Positions 54,087 to 64,000 of a DNA stretch of 64,000 nucleotides are shown in pieces. Origin of the DNA: Taeniopygia guttata. Taxonomy: Eukaryota > Chordata > Aves > Passeriformes > Estrildidae. Position 1 is the stretch's first letter, and each line of letters opens with the position of its first letter. The stretch spans positions 54,716,001-54,780,000 of the forward strand of contig NC_133030.1 in the NCBI RefSeq assembly GCF_048771995.1. The letters are read 5' to 3'. The position numbers were made by a program, and so were the translations under genes. Below the pieces are notes generated by a model that saw only the letters and a program-made list of their open reading frames with translations, was not told the DNA's origin and searched no databases.

Positions 54087-57000
54087 CCCTGGAAGTCAGC
54101 AGAATAAACTCAGAAAGAAACATGGCCTCAAGGCTGCCACTGGCACTGGGCTGGAGGAAACTCCATGAAAGCACTCAATCAAAAAATAAATGCCTGACAT
54201 TGTTGCTGGCATCTGGAACTTCCAGGGCTTTTGCATGAATTAGTTACTTCAAGCCACAAGTTGGAAAGTGCCTCTGATGAACAGGTATCCTCAAGCTGTC
54301 AAAATCTACCCCTCACCCCATAAGTAGGATGCCAGTGAGTGCATGTCCCAGGGTTTGGTCCATCAGCCCCGTGCTGAGGTCCAGGGACTCATCAGCATCT
54401 GGGGACATACCTGCCATGCAGATGTGGTGCTTTTGTTCGTCAGTCCGGCAAAACACCACAGGATTAGTGCATGGGCTCTGGCTACCAGAAAGACTGGGGT
54501 GTGATTTCCAGCCCCTGCTGCTGCGTATGCCAAGTATTATTCAGGGGATGGAGGGGATTTCGAGCTGTGTCTGGCAGGAGCCGGCGGCTCCAGCCGCAGC
54601 GAGCACTACCGCCAGGGAGGCTCTAGATGGCACGGTCTCTCCAGCAATGCTCACCTCGCCGAGGAAAGGCTTTCCCTGCCTCCTGCCGCCCCTGCGGGAC
54701 ATTGCTGCCCCTTCCCTGCTGGGCAATGGAGAGGGGGTGAAGGGAGACGCCAGCCCCAGGCAGGGAGCTGGAGGTGTTTGGGTGATGGGTTTATTTCTGA
54801 GTCAAATTAAACATTCATCACCCCGGGCTGATGAGCTGTGGAGCAGAGGTAGGTGTCCTAACAGCACGGTTTTTTGGGATGCTGGACCCAGTTTTCAGGT
54901 GTTCAACCGGAGTTACAGTCCTGAGCTCCAGCCTGGGATGAGAGGGATGATGTTGGGTGCCTTATAGTCCTGCCAGGGCAGCCTCAGACATACAAATCTG
55001 GGCAGTGACAGGAACCTGCTGTTCTCTGTGGCACATCCAAGGATGCTCAGGCATCACTGGTGATGCTTGTTTTTGAGATGGTGCTGCCTCAGTTCCCCTC
55101 CTCACCAACGCTGAGCATGTTACAGTGGGATGGGGATGGAAAGTGAAAAGAAATCCAGAAGGTCACAATGCCCACGTACACACACTGGGAATTTCATTAG
55201 CCTCTCAGAAGGTTATTTTCTTTCTCATAAGGTGAAACATTGCAGAAGTATGCACTGTCCTTAGTAATTCCACAGGTTTCCATCCCCGTAGTTACCATCT
55301 CAGCTGCTGCTGATAGACATTGTGTGGAGTGAATCAGACAAGCTCTGAGGGACACAGGATCAGCAGCTTTCCCTTCTCTGGCTTTATTATTTACTTTTCC
55401 CCCACAGCCCTCAGTTCTCTCCCAGGTACCTGGAAATAATTCTGCAGAGATGCTGCTCGAGTGAAAAAGAACTGGCCTACGCAATGCTCTGCATGGCTGC
55501 ACTATCCCACCTGATGAGGAAATCTGAGGGGGTTTTTAACCACAGTTATTCATCTATGATTAATATTCAGTGTACAGGATTGTGCAAAAAGAGCCATTAC
55601 TTTGGCTCAGTAAGTGTTTCCAAGAGGAAGTAGTAGAAACTCAAGTTTATTTAAAAATAATGTCCAACATGCCAATCCAGATAACATGCTTAGGGCCATG
55701 TAATGGTTTACATTTTAACATTAACTCATTGGTGATCTCTGTCTCTCTGTAGGTCAGGGTTGGAAACAGTGTTTAAAGTCAACACTGAGGAACTGCAGAA
55801 GATTTTGGCAGCTCTGACAAGGAACTTCACAAATATTTTTTTAACAAAATTAAAAACAAAAACACAGGTAAGAGGATCTTGGCTACATTATTTCCTCATT
55901 ATAAGGGTTATGTGCAGCAGCTGAGGGTCATTGCTCTTCCCTTGTCTCACCAACTAAACCTCATTTTGCAGCACATGACATTATTGTCCCTCCAAAATGC
56001 ATTCAACACCTGTGGAAATCCCCCTTAAAAAGCAACACTTCCAGCATCCTGGGAATTTTTTGCTATGAGCAATGACACATTTTTCAAGTTTTAATAGCAA
56101 TCAAAAGAAAAGGATACTTAGCAGCTTCCAGTCTCTCAGGAAAAGCAGTAGGGAAAATTTTATCTGAAGTGAAGAACTGGAGAGGCCAGCTGAACACCAC
56201 CAATTGGACACTTTTCCTTCTATCAAATAATTTGGATTTTTCAAAACTTTGACTTACTGATTCATAGACCTGCCATCACAGTCTGTCAGAAACCTCTTCA
56301 GATAGGACAGAATTCATTCTGGTAGGGGTAGTTTTTCCAGGCTGTTCCCATGGTGACAAAAGACTGATTGTTCTAGAATGAGAAGGCTAAAAGTCTTGTA
56401 TCAACTGATAAAACTCTGATAAAATTTGACTTCTGTTAAGAGGTCTAAAAGACAATGTGCTGCAATGAAGTTTGTAGTTCTCAGGTGCTGTAGATGAGCC
56501 TTTCTGCTCTCAGCCAGTTGGGGTCTGCTAGCTACAGCTGGTATTATAGAAAAGATGGGGGAAATCAAGCCTTTGGTCCCACCCCTTTTCACTTGTCCTA
56601 ATTCACTTTCTAAATCCCCAAACATAACTTCCAGAAACCAGGACAGTCATGGAATTTCTCCAACCCAAGCCAAGCCCTCCTGGCCAAAGGGACTTTCCAA
56701 TGACTGCAGAACTTGTCTTGGAGCCTAAGCATCAGATGAGGAAAGGCCCTGAGCCAACATATTGAGCAAGAGAGCTGAAATGGCGTGAGAACTGAGAGAG
56801 GCCAAGTCACAGCATTTCTAAACAGCTCTCCAGCAGGCTGGGAGCACAGCAAGGGGGGAGATAATTGGGAAGGAGATTGCCAGGAGTCTAAAGACAGAGA
56901 TCTTGAGAGTGAGGAAGAGAAAAGGGGACATGCCAGAGGAAGGATATTTTGCATTTGACCTTTAGGGTAGGGTCTTCCAGGTGCCAGAAGTCTTTAGCAG

Positions 57001-59015
57001 ATATTGCTGTTTCTATATGAAGGTACATTAGCTCTAGGGACCCAACAAAAGAAAATAACCTGTTAAGGATACTTGGTCAGAGTACCTTGTACCCAGGACA
57101 GATGGATAACAGTGCCATCACTTGCATGTCACCCCTAACCATGAGGCATAAAGCTGGAGATGCTCCCAGCTGCCATTCCCCCACCACCACATCAGAGCCA
57201 AGAGCAGAAGAAAAATCCCAGCAAGACTTCATGCAGGTCTGCAGAAATACAGACAGCCTACTGGAAGGACTGTGAACACAAAGAGTTTGATTTCCTTATG
57301 GAGAAGGCTGTAGAGTGATGGATTACTGGGCTAATTTCCAAGATACTCAATACCAAGTGAATTTTTGTTTCCATGTAACACTGACATACATGATTGCCCA
57401 CCACCAGCTGTTCTAGTCATGCCTGAGAGTTGCTTGTGAATAACATTCTCATCTCTTCCTTCCCCAATACATTGGATAAACAAATTTATTTACCTAAAGA
57501 AATAGACTTGGTGGATCAGAAGGTGGCACAGAGCAAGGAAATGAGGTATCCCAAATGAGCCTTTAATGCCAAAACATCTCCTGCTCTGGGCATGATGCTC
57601 CTCCTCTCTGCACTGGGACACCTACCCAGGAAGGGGAGACATGGGTGTGAATTCCCTGGGGTGGAGAGATAAACCCAGCCCTAGCCTGCTCCTCGTGTGT
57701 CTTCATGCAGAGGGGGTGCTCTGTGCTTTCAGTTCAAGCCTGAGATCAAGTGTATAGCTGGGTGCCTTCAGCTAGGGCACCATTAGCTACTCTGAATATA
57801 CCTGTGCCATCAGTGAGTTTGTCTTTTTTCAGCCACTCCTTAAGAAAATCCTGACCAAGAACTGGATTTTGGCGGTGGAAAGGCCAGACTCTCTGGCATC
57901 AGCAGTCTCGCAGTTCTCCGAGCACCTGCAGCACATGAGGGAACCCCTGGGACAGGTAGGCAGCCAGTCCCACACCTAGGCACAGGAATGCTGAGGGGCC
58001 ACACCATCATTTTCAGGCTGTGGTAAGATCTGCAGACTCCTCTGCAACAGTGGTTGCTCTTTATAACTGTGGGGGCTGCAGATATGAGTGAGTGTGTGCT
58101 GATGGTGTGCTGCCTTCCTGTACCTCCTCTATGCCCTCAGGTGCTGCCAAACACCTGGGGGCTTTCCCTAACCTCTCTCACTGCCTTGGCCTTGAACAGA
58201 CAAAAAACTCCATGAGGTTTGCTTCTTTTTAAACAGGAGCTTCTACATGAAGTTCATAAATATGTGGTGAAGGAATATGTCACACAGATCATCAAACCCA
58301 GATGGAAAATGAACAGGGAGACACGTCAGCAAGTGAGCAGAAAGATGAGCCTGGAAGCTGCAATCATTCACAGTGCACTCATTGATCAGGTATGGGAGTT
58401 ATCTCCTGGCATCCTCTGGCTGCCCCACTCCCAGAGCTTGGCTTCACAGAGACCAGGCAGCAGGCTCTTGAGGAGGACAAGCCTCAAGAAATATAGAAGT
58501 GCTGAAAAGAGAGTGAGCAGGGTGGTTACTGCAGGTTCATGGTGTGGGTTTCCACCTGCAGCCTCTCTGCATTGGAAGCTTGTGCATGTTCAGCCAGCAG
58601 CTCTCTGATGGCAGCACCTGGAGTTTTAATGTGTTCCCAGGGAGCTTTGCATAGAGTGGTTCATGTGCTGTAGGGTCACACTCATCCTGTGGCAGCTTCT
58701 TCCTGGGCCTGCTCCCTCAGGCCACGAGATGCAATTTGTCACCAAAAGATCCCTGGCCTGGATACAGCTCATGGAGTTGAGTCCCAGGAGAAGCTCCATC
58801 TGGGTACACAGTCTGTGTACAGCAGGGTGTGGGGGGAAAGTGGTGGCAGTCTGAGTGTTTTGTGACTGGACAGCTGTTACAACCCAACCCTGAAGGTGGG
58901 GTAACTGAGGTTCCTGTTAATAGATCCCTTGTGCCAGATTAGAGTGGCACAACACTGAATGAATGAATGGTGACATATATAGATGGGGGGAGAGAGAGAG
59001 AGAGAGAGAGAGAGA

Positions 59016-59049
<34 letters not shown>

Positions 59050-62000
59050 GCTGGTTTATTTTAAACAATTTGATTACAATGGAAAGGAGGTATGTAGCCA
59101 TTTTGGTATGTAGCCATTAAAAGCAATATAAAAGTAAAAAAATATCACTTAAGAAAATAGATAAGGAAAAGGAAGAAAGAATAAAAGCAGATAGCAGAGA
59201 GGAAAGGTATCACCACCTGTAGGTCCAGCAACAAGACTTGATCGTTGTAGTTTAGAGGTGTGTTGGTAAAAAACAATGATTGCAGTTATCTGAGTCATTA
59301 ACCTTTAACATTTCCGTCTCTCACAGCAACAGTCTGGGGTTTTCAGGGAAGTCAAAGTTGAATTAATTAGATTTTGTGGAAAGTCAGGCATCCAGGGCAC
59401 TAAATCCCATCTTAGAGATGAGGCACATGAAACTTTCAGGCCATAGGAGGTGAAGTCTCTGGCATCTGCTACTATGCTGGACCACAGCCACAAAGCCCTG
59501 CTCAGGGTCTGGCTTGCTTGGGTCTCGTGGGCATCGGGAAGTGCAGGGTCAGGCCTGACAGAGCTCCCAGAGGTGCCTTGCCATTGCCACCCAGCACCCT
59601 GCTGCCTGCCTGAGGCAGTCTGTCCTGCTTACACCAGTCCTGGCTCACTCCAGTACATCCCACTGCCCTGCTCTCCCCGCAGGGAAAAAGGCATTTAGCA
59701 GGTGCTGCTGTTCCTGATGTCCCCATGTGATTCTCTGTCCACAGGGCTCCCACGCTGACTGGCTCCTCCCCATCATAGATCACATTGCCAATATCATTGG
59801 GGAGAAGAAAAAAGACAAGATCAAGGCATATGTCAAGGAGCTATGCCTGGACTATCCAGATATCAGGTACATGAATTAGCAGATGCCAGAACTGTTGGCT
59901 CCATCTCATACAGCACCAGCTCTTCCTGTGTCTGGCCAAGCTCTTCAGCTTCTCTTTGTTGGTGGCCACACATTAGGGATCAGGATGTCAGCAACAGTGG
60001 GAATCTCAGCTTATTTTTTCTCTCTTTATGGCTGCATTCCTTTTCCTTTTCCCCCCTGTGTGTTGTATCATATAATGCACACAAATTGCCTTCAAAGCCT
60101 TTTCATTTTAGAAAGGAATGGAATGGAATGGAATGGAATGGAATGGAATGGAATAGAACTATTTCAGGCTATTAGGAAGGGACTTAAAGTGATAATCCAG
60201 TCCAACTTCCTGATCACTTCAGGCCTGACCAAAAGTTAATGTAAATTATTACAGGTCTGTTAATGTAAATTATCCAAATGCCTCTTGAGCACTAACAGGC
60301 TGGGGACATCAACTACTTCTCTAGGAAGCCTGCTTCAGCATCTCATTAAAAAATGCTTAATAACATGGAGTCTAGAGCTCCCCTGACACAGTTTTGAACC
60401 ATTCCCATGCATTCTATCACTGAATTCCATTTTATTGGTCTAAATGAACCTTATTTCACAGTGAAGCTCCAGTTTGCTTCTCACTGCATCACCAGTATCA
60501 GCCCTGTTTGCCATTTTGCAGGCTCCAGATTTGGAGCAAATAGTTTGTCCTCTGTTTCCAGGCCCAGAGCTCAAAGTCTGGCAGCCATTGACACAGTTCA
60601 GCTGCAATTTCTGAAATGGCCTCAACAAAACCATTAAATTTTGGAATAAATTACAAATTCTTTCTTTTGTACTTTCCATTTTCTGTTCCAAGGCTGCATC
60701 TGGAAAATTTAAAACTCCTGGAAAAGTAAAGAAAGTAAAGAAAGTGACTGTGCATAGCTCAGCAGCTGCAAATCAGAAGTTACCTTCTCTTCTGCAGCTC
60801 TTCTTTCAACCACTGAGAATGAATATCAGTACTGTAGATTGCAATAAATTCCATTTCATGAGAGTAATTTCAGAATAAAAGCCCCAAAGAACATGAAAAG
60901 TTTCAGCACTGGATGACATTTATACAATCAAAATAATCTGTAAGATTTAACTAATTGCTAATTCTAAAGTGGACCCTCAAACTTTGAGAAAAAAGATTAC
61001 ATTAAATATATTCACCTCTCCCCAAAACTGAGATTCAAAATTTTTAATAACTAGATTTAACTTCGGTGGTTCAGATATTCTGCAGGTTTATTTGTGTGGG
61101 GGAATTCAAGATGTGGACATACCAAGGAACAATTGTTCCTGAGTAATTTCCTAGGTGAACATACCTATCTTACAAAAAAAATCCCTACAAACTAAAAACC
61201 AAATAAAACCAAACAAATAAATAAACCCCAGTAAAGGTTTAATCCCAGTGGGCAGATTAAGATGAAAAAGAGGCAGTGCCTGTTCTGGGAAGGATGCAGG
61301 AGGTAAATGATGGCTAGTCATCAACAATGGTCATTTGAAAACCATTTTCCAGTCAGAAAAGCCATTTACAAGGCTGTGATTTGTGGTACTTTTTCATCAT
61401 TATCCTCAGACCCAAGCCAGGTTTTAAGGCTTGTCCTCTTGGTTTATTTAATTTCTGCTTTTGCATTATTGAGTAACATTATTTTAACAATGAAGTTCGG
61501 AAAATGAGGTGGAACCTGCTGGACCTGCATTGTTTCCTGTTCAGATCCCTGTTAATTTTTCCCCTGAGCTCTCAGGGACGTTACTGAATTTGTATACACT
61601 GAGATTACTGGAACAGGGTATGTTTTCAAGTTGGCTTTCCAGCTTTAATCTAATTAGTGCCTATCAGCTTCCTAAATATTAGCACTTCCATTACTCATCT
61701 CAAAATAATCATTACACAAAAGGCCCACAGCCTCTCTGGAAAACACGCAAAGGGCAGCACGGGTGTGGAGAGGAGGAAATTCCCTGCAGCACCAGCAGCA
61801 GGAGGCTGTCCTACCAGTGTGGTGTGGCAGGAGCTGCTCCTCTCTGGTTTGGTACCTCCAGAGGCTGCAGACTTCCATCCTGGTGGCTCCTCCAGTGTGG
61901 TGAGGGATCAGACCCTGGCACTTTGCTATAGCCTTGCTCTGTCTCCAGCACAGCTGTTGGTTGCTCACCTCTGGGCTGGTTTTGCTGGCCAGATCTGAGC

Positions 62001-62186
62001 CAGGTCTTGTTTGGTTTCTGCAGGAAGGAGCACGTCCTGGCCATCCTGGCGCTCCGGGGGCTGGGGCGCGCCAGGAGAGCGGCGATTTTTCGGCAAGTGC
62101 GCCATGCACAGGAGAGCTCTGATGGAGGGAAGGGCAGCACACTCTTCACTGAAATTGATGTTCCAGTAATCTGCAGCTGCTTCTAA
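43229..62186 (+). CDS. EXOC3L4: Exocyst complex component 3-like protein (SEC6/TNFAIP2 family), probably EXOC3L4; 11 coding exons, 700 aa
   Basis: Joined exons: 43229-43562, 46546-47197, 49722-49839, 50852-50977, 52231-52331, 53697-53792, 55753-55867, 57833-57955, 58237-58389, 59745-59866 and 62024-62186. They sum to 2103 nt, and every junction is GT-AG and phase-compatible. Residues 1-111 are Ser/Glu-rich with a basic cluster near 50-66 and no recognised domain. From about residue 112 to 690 the protein follows the SEC6 helical-rod family; recognisable stretches include LLDWVANTY, YINNFHDLV, VHKYVVKEYV and YPDIRKEHVLAILALRG. SEC6 itself is an exocyst tethering subunit; the -like paralogues act in membrane and cytoskeleton contexts and are less well defined. 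TNFAIP2 is the main alternative identity: human TNFAIP2 is about 654 aa and EXOC3L4 about 720 aa as I recall them. In human the two genes are neighbours on 14q32. Family assignment is strong; the paralogue is inferred. Confidence 0.8.
43563..46545 (+). other. Intron 1 of the exocyst-like gene
   Basis: No coding exon recognised. The AT-rich part around 44760-44930 holds several TAAT/ATTA motifs and could be a conserved element. The rest looks unique and unremarkable. Confidence 0.7.
46546..47197 (+). CDS. EXOC3L4: Coding exon 2 (residues 112-328, large exon, ends phase 2)
   Basis: The acceptor is ccctgtttctgcag/taatgg, and the first two bases complete a Val codon with exon 1. The 652-nt exon encodes MEINELIQKRQLLEAFASIK through YTLLDWVANTYQ, ending at the donor cagag/gtgagc. 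It carries the N-terminal half of the SEC6-like fold: helical, rich in Glu, Lys and Leu. The phrase WLDLHLHFLQEHLREDL matches the part of TNFAIP2 before its VxxYxExYH motif; here that motif reads CDTYVEAFHNAIASHL. Confidence 0.92.
47198..49721 (+). other. Intron 2 of the exocyst-like gene
   Basis: A 15-base A-run begins near 48480. Otherwise I see no repeat or exon. Confidence 0.7.
49722..49839 (+). CDS. EXOC3L4: Coding exon 3 (residues 329-368, ends phase 0)
   Basis: The acceptor is attctttccag/tgaaca and the donor tctgcaaag/gtgaga. The exon encodes SEHFLGHPQLKPEV, then LLLTPADWDKLKNDYITSAK, matching the family segment after the conserved W..N.Y motif where the chain runs to the LLxP...L...Y element. 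Confidence 0.9.
50852..50977 (+). CDS. EXOC3L4: Coding exon 4 (residues 369-410, phase 0)
   Basis: The acceptor is gtttaacatttag/gggaaa and the donor caaacg/gtattt, the latter weak beyond the GT. The 42 codons include GKIKSYFGNILRLEVTEKWE and LYHASLSFDIQT. The position and character correspond to the helix rich in charged residues before the SELAIDIIQ-type motif of TNFAIP2. Confidence 0.88.
50978..52230 (+). other. Intron 4 of the exocyst-like gene
   Basis: It holds a G-run (about 51004-51015) and a purine tract of GAAA/GAGA type near 51505-51540. No exon is visible. Confidence 0.65.
52231..52331 (+). CDS. EXOC3L4: Coding exon 5 (residues 411-443, ends phase 2)
   Basis: The acceptor is cccttttctag/atcatt and the donor accaag/gtcatc. 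The exon encodes IIGQHVKLSGAISRSLETKM and LELCMAELLEFIP, a typical amphipathic helix pair of the family. Confidence 0.88.
52891..52982. repeat. Pyrimidine (T/C) tract followed by a poly-A run in intron 5
   Basis: About 70 nt of T-rich, C-interspersed sequence is followed by a 16-base A-run (52967-52982). The two parts are partly complementary and could fold back. This is low-complexity sequence, not coding. Confidence 0.8.
53697..53792 (+). CDS. EXOC3L4: Coding exon 6 (residues 444-475, ends phase 2)
   Basis: The acceptor is ttttcctacag/gtttga and the donor cctggt/gtaagt is strong. The exon encodes RFEQEFMAWSTAQDSPIFVP and YLVAYINNFHDL, equivalent to the family's RYQ..F and NxxANINNC elements. 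Confidence 0.9.
54057..54086. repeat. Poly-T run (30 nt) in intron 6
   Basis: Thirty consecutive T. On the opposite strand it is a poly-A run, but no retroposed gene is recognisable next to it. Confidence 0.95.
55408..55609 (+). other. Exon-like segment in intron 6 (possible frame-breaking alternative exon)
   Basis: It has a good acceptor (ttcccccacag), a consensus-like donor (gtaagt) and an open frame of 67 codons continuing from exon 6. Its 202-nt length leaves phase 0, while exon 7 needs phase 2, so inclusion would meet a TAA eight codons into exon 7. It has no counterpart in the family alignment as I recall it. It may be a cryptic or poison exon, or chance. Confidence 0.3.
55753..55867 (+). 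CDS. EXOC3L4: Coding exon 7 (residues 476-514, ends phase 0)
   Basis: The acceptor is gtctctctgtag/gtcagg and the donor acacag/gtaaga. The first base completes the Val codon opened by exon 6. Only this frame is open: SGLETVFKVNTEELQKILAA. It joins directly to exon 6 in a way that aligns with TNFAIP2 with little gap, so no coding exon is needed between them. Confidence 0.88.
57833..57955 (+). CDS. EXOC3L4: Coding exon 8 (residues 515-555, phase 0)
   Basis: The acceptor is tgtcttttttcag/ccactc and the donor gggacag/gtaggc. The exon encodes PLLKKILTKNWILAVERPDS and ends MREPLGQ, matching the family stretch PLFKRF..RW before the next helix. Confidence 0.9.
58237..58389 (+). CDS. EXOC3L4: Coding exon 9 (residues 556-606, phase 0)
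   Basis: The acceptor is ctttttaaacag/gagctt and the donor gatcag/gtatgg. The exon encodes ELLHEVHKYVVKEYVTQIIK, a well-conserved SEC6-family element (E..H.HLVKEYI in TNFAIP2), followed by the RETRQQVSRKM segment. It lies only 281 nt after exon 8. Confidence 0.93.
58990..59046. repeat. Compound microsatellite (GA)13 then (GT)14 in intron 9
   Basis: Thirteen GA units (58990-59015) are followed by a 3-nt spacer and 14 GT units (59019-59046). A (GAAT)3 run lies just upstream near 58961. The locus is likely polymorphic. Confidence 0.95.
59089..59118. repeat. 16-bp tandem duplication
   Basis: GGTATGTAGCCATTTT is followed immediately by a second copy that matches through its first 14 bases. It lies 42 bp after the compound microsatellite, so slippage-prone sequence is clustered here. 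Confidence 0.85.
59745..59866 (+). CDS. EXOC3L4: Coding exon 10 (residues 607-646, ends phase 2)
   Basis: The acceptor is tctgtccacag/ggctcc and the donor tatcag/gtacat. The exon encodes GSHADWLLPIIDHIANIIGE and KDKIKAYVKELCLDYPDI. The W.xP.L..IA.II and YPD motifs are shared with the C-terminal part of TNFAIP2 (YPDFSKGHLSAILAIKG). Confidence 0.92.
60112..60425 (-). mobile_element. CR1 LINE 3' fragment, with a (GGAAT)8 tail
   Basis: Read on the + strand it shows the reverse complement of a CR1 3' region: phrases such as CCAGTCCAACTTCCTGATCA, CCAAATGCCTCTTGAGCAC, CTAGGAAGCCTGCTTCAGCA and TTTGAACCATTCCCATGC match remembered avian CR1 text. Eight GGAAT units (60115-60154) sit at the element's 3' end. 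A 24-bp period duplication (GTTAATGTAAATTAT at 60235 and 60259) lies inside. It is 5'-truncated, as usual for CR1, and has no coding capacity. Confidence 0.85.
62024..62186 (+). CDS. EXOC3L4: Coding exon 11 (residues 647-700 and stop)
   Basis: The acceptor is ttggtttctgcag/gaagga. The exon encodes KEHVLAILALRGLGRARRAA, then a short polar linker and TLFTEIDVPVICSCF, ending TAA at 62184-62186. It is more GC- and CpG-rich than the exons before it. The C-terminus reads C-S-C-F, which fits the bare CaaX pattern for prenylation (inference only). Confidence 0.92.
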
Positions 62187-62474
62187 CACAGGACCAAAGT
62201 CATCATCCTGCCTCCTCCTACACTGCCTCTACACATGAGCCAAAATCTGCTAACTCACCTTGCTTCTCTGCAAATGCAAATTTTTGACTGCTGTAGAGAA
62301 AGGAGTAGTTTCTTGAACTTGCTACCCCAAGTTCAGAACCCAAAGACAAGAAATGCATGAAGACACCAACGTCCTGTAAGAACTCCTGGGCAGCAGCTCC
62401 AGCCAGGTATGGTGTCCACTTCACGTTCCATATGGATTCTGTTGCTAGGAGGCTGCTCCACTGTTTGGTACAAG

Positions 62475-62480
62475 ATTAAA
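62475..62480 (+). promoter_or_regulatory. Candidate poly(A) signal ATTAAA
   Basis: ATTAAA lies 289 nt after the stop codon. It is the first canonical or common-variant signal I noticed in the 3' flank. I see no strong GT-rich element downstream, so this is tentative. Confidence 0.3.
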
Positions 62481-62486
62481 TATATT

Positions 62487-64000
62487 TTCAAAGAACAGCA
62501 GAAAACCAAAAGCAATTCACTCAGAGCTATATTAAGGCCTCAGCCCTATATTAAGTCTTGGATTGTGCTCTGCATAATTATACAGCAGCAGAGCAAGAGC
62601 CTCCCTCATAATTAGTGCCCATGAGCAACCAAGGGGCAGAGCTTGGGCAGGGATGTGGATAAAACCCAGGTTTTATTTCCTCCCCCACAAACCAGCTGGC
62701 TGAGCTGGCATGACACAAGGTCATGACGTTGTGACCTGAGGCCAGAAACCACAACCTGCTTGGGGAGGAAAACACTATGTAACCAAACCCCATGGCCAGG
62801 ACATGGAGCACATGGAACACTCTCCCCTCCAGGTGGCCCCCATGGCCCCTGTAGCCTTTCAGCAGATTTTCCTCAGTCAAGGGCTGCCTTGCAAAACTCC
62901 TGTTGGACTGAAGATGTTCATGCCATCACATCTCCACATGTACAGACACGTCTGGATTGGATATGCCATGTGTAGGGAGGTTCCAAGTTCTCCTTGATTT
63001 GGGGAAAGTGCCACCATACTCTAGTCCATTTTCTTGTGTGTTTAAATGCATTTTAAGAAATCTCTTACAGTCTGACTGCAGTATGAAACCAAATGTGAAG
63101 TGGACAGGCAGAGCTATAGATGAGATCCTCATCTGGTGTAAACCAGCATCATCCCATTGATGGGCATGGATCACCACAGAGTAAACTCCACGAAGGATCC
63201 AAAGCGTTACATCCAGCACCTGCAGGGGAGACTGAGAGAAGTATTCAGCAACCTAAAGCTGTAGAAATCTAATTTTATTTAATTAAATTTATCCTTTAAG
63301 TTGCCCTTCACAGGATTTAATCTAAACTTTACAGAGATGTGTTTATGACCTACTAAAATGATAAATGTGGACATGGCATAACCTTGAACACTATTTTTTT
63401 CTGGCAGCAGAGTTTATGACATCAGCAGTGAGTCTCTTTTGTTTCCTTTGCTTTGGGTTGCACCAATATAAATTTCAGCCTGGGTAAGCAGCAGGTGCTG
63501 GTGACAGGCCAAGGGAAAAGTTCTAATGGATAAAGAAGCACAGAGTGCACCTTTAATTCACAATCATCAAATGAAAATTTTTCTAAGGAAGACCTCCACA
63601 CTCAAGATAAGGTGTTTTTCTAAAAAGGGCTTTGAAATATCAGGTATAAATTGAGAGCCTGAAGCAGGAAATCCTGAGCAGAATTTCTATCCTGCATCAT
63701 TCTTCAATACATCTCATGACAATTCCCACAAACCTTCAGCTTGGTGACTCCCTGTATTTGCTATGGAGATGGAGAAGTAAAATATCATCTGAGCCTCTCA
63801 TTAGGTGTGCAGAACACATGAACACTTTGGAGCTCCCCTCCCATGTCCTGGGGACATGGTGCAAGCAGGGAGCTCTGTAATGATACCCCCATGGGTCTGT
63901 GAGCTACATTCCCCCTCCCAGCAGCACAGAAGGGCATCAGTGCTGAGAGACTTACATTATTAGAAGGATTGACTGAGTGGGAGAGATACAAAGAGGATTT
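62487..64000. other. Downstream flank
   Basis: No start of a further gene is visible. In human the next gene on this side of EXOC3L4 is TNFAIP2, which would fall beyond this window. Confidence 0.5.

Noticed and set aside
55408..55609. As a constitutive coding exon of the exocyst-like gene
   Set aside because: Its phase does not fit exon 7, and exon 6 joins exon 7 directly with good family alignment. It is kept only as a possible alternative exon.

Overview
This is vertebrate nuclear DNA, almost certainly from a bird. The only clear interspersed repeats are fragments of the CR1 LINE, the dominant retroposon of birds. Overall repeat density is low, and the one clear gene has GT-AG introns of about 0.3 to 3 kb. 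The order within birds is not resolved, and a turtle or crocodilian is a weaker alternative. Nothing looks prokaryotic or viral.

The one gene I can support is a SEC6/exocyst-3-like gene on the + strand, with coding exons from 43229 to 62186. I assembled eleven coding exons by reading splice sites, phases and protein continuity. Together they give an uninterrupted 700-codon frame plus a TAA stop. The protein resembles TNFAIP2 and EXOC3L4 along its length. Length, the C-terminal sequence and general character favour EXOC3L4, but the paralogue call is an inference. The first coding exon has a splice acceptor and an in-frame stop just upstream of its ATG, so at least one non-coding 5' exon lies further upstream, outside what I could place.

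Positions 1 to 43171 contain no coding exon that I recognise. This 43 kb holds CR1 fragments (10.5-10.9 kb and 12.4-13.1 kb), an 18-copy minisatellite (7.5-8.0 kb), a perfect 13-bp hairpin (4.8 kb), homopolymer runs, and two CpG-rich blocks. The stronger CpG island (35.1-35.8 kb) has no gene attached to it and is a candidate promoter for the exocyst-like gene or for an unannotated transcript. The introns carry simple repeats, a CR1 copy with a pentamer tail, and one exon-like segment (55408-55609) that would break the frame if spliced in.

I found no clearly novel system. The most useful items to check are the possible poison exon in intron 6, the orphan CpG island, the C-terminal CSCF motif and the two-type minisatellite.
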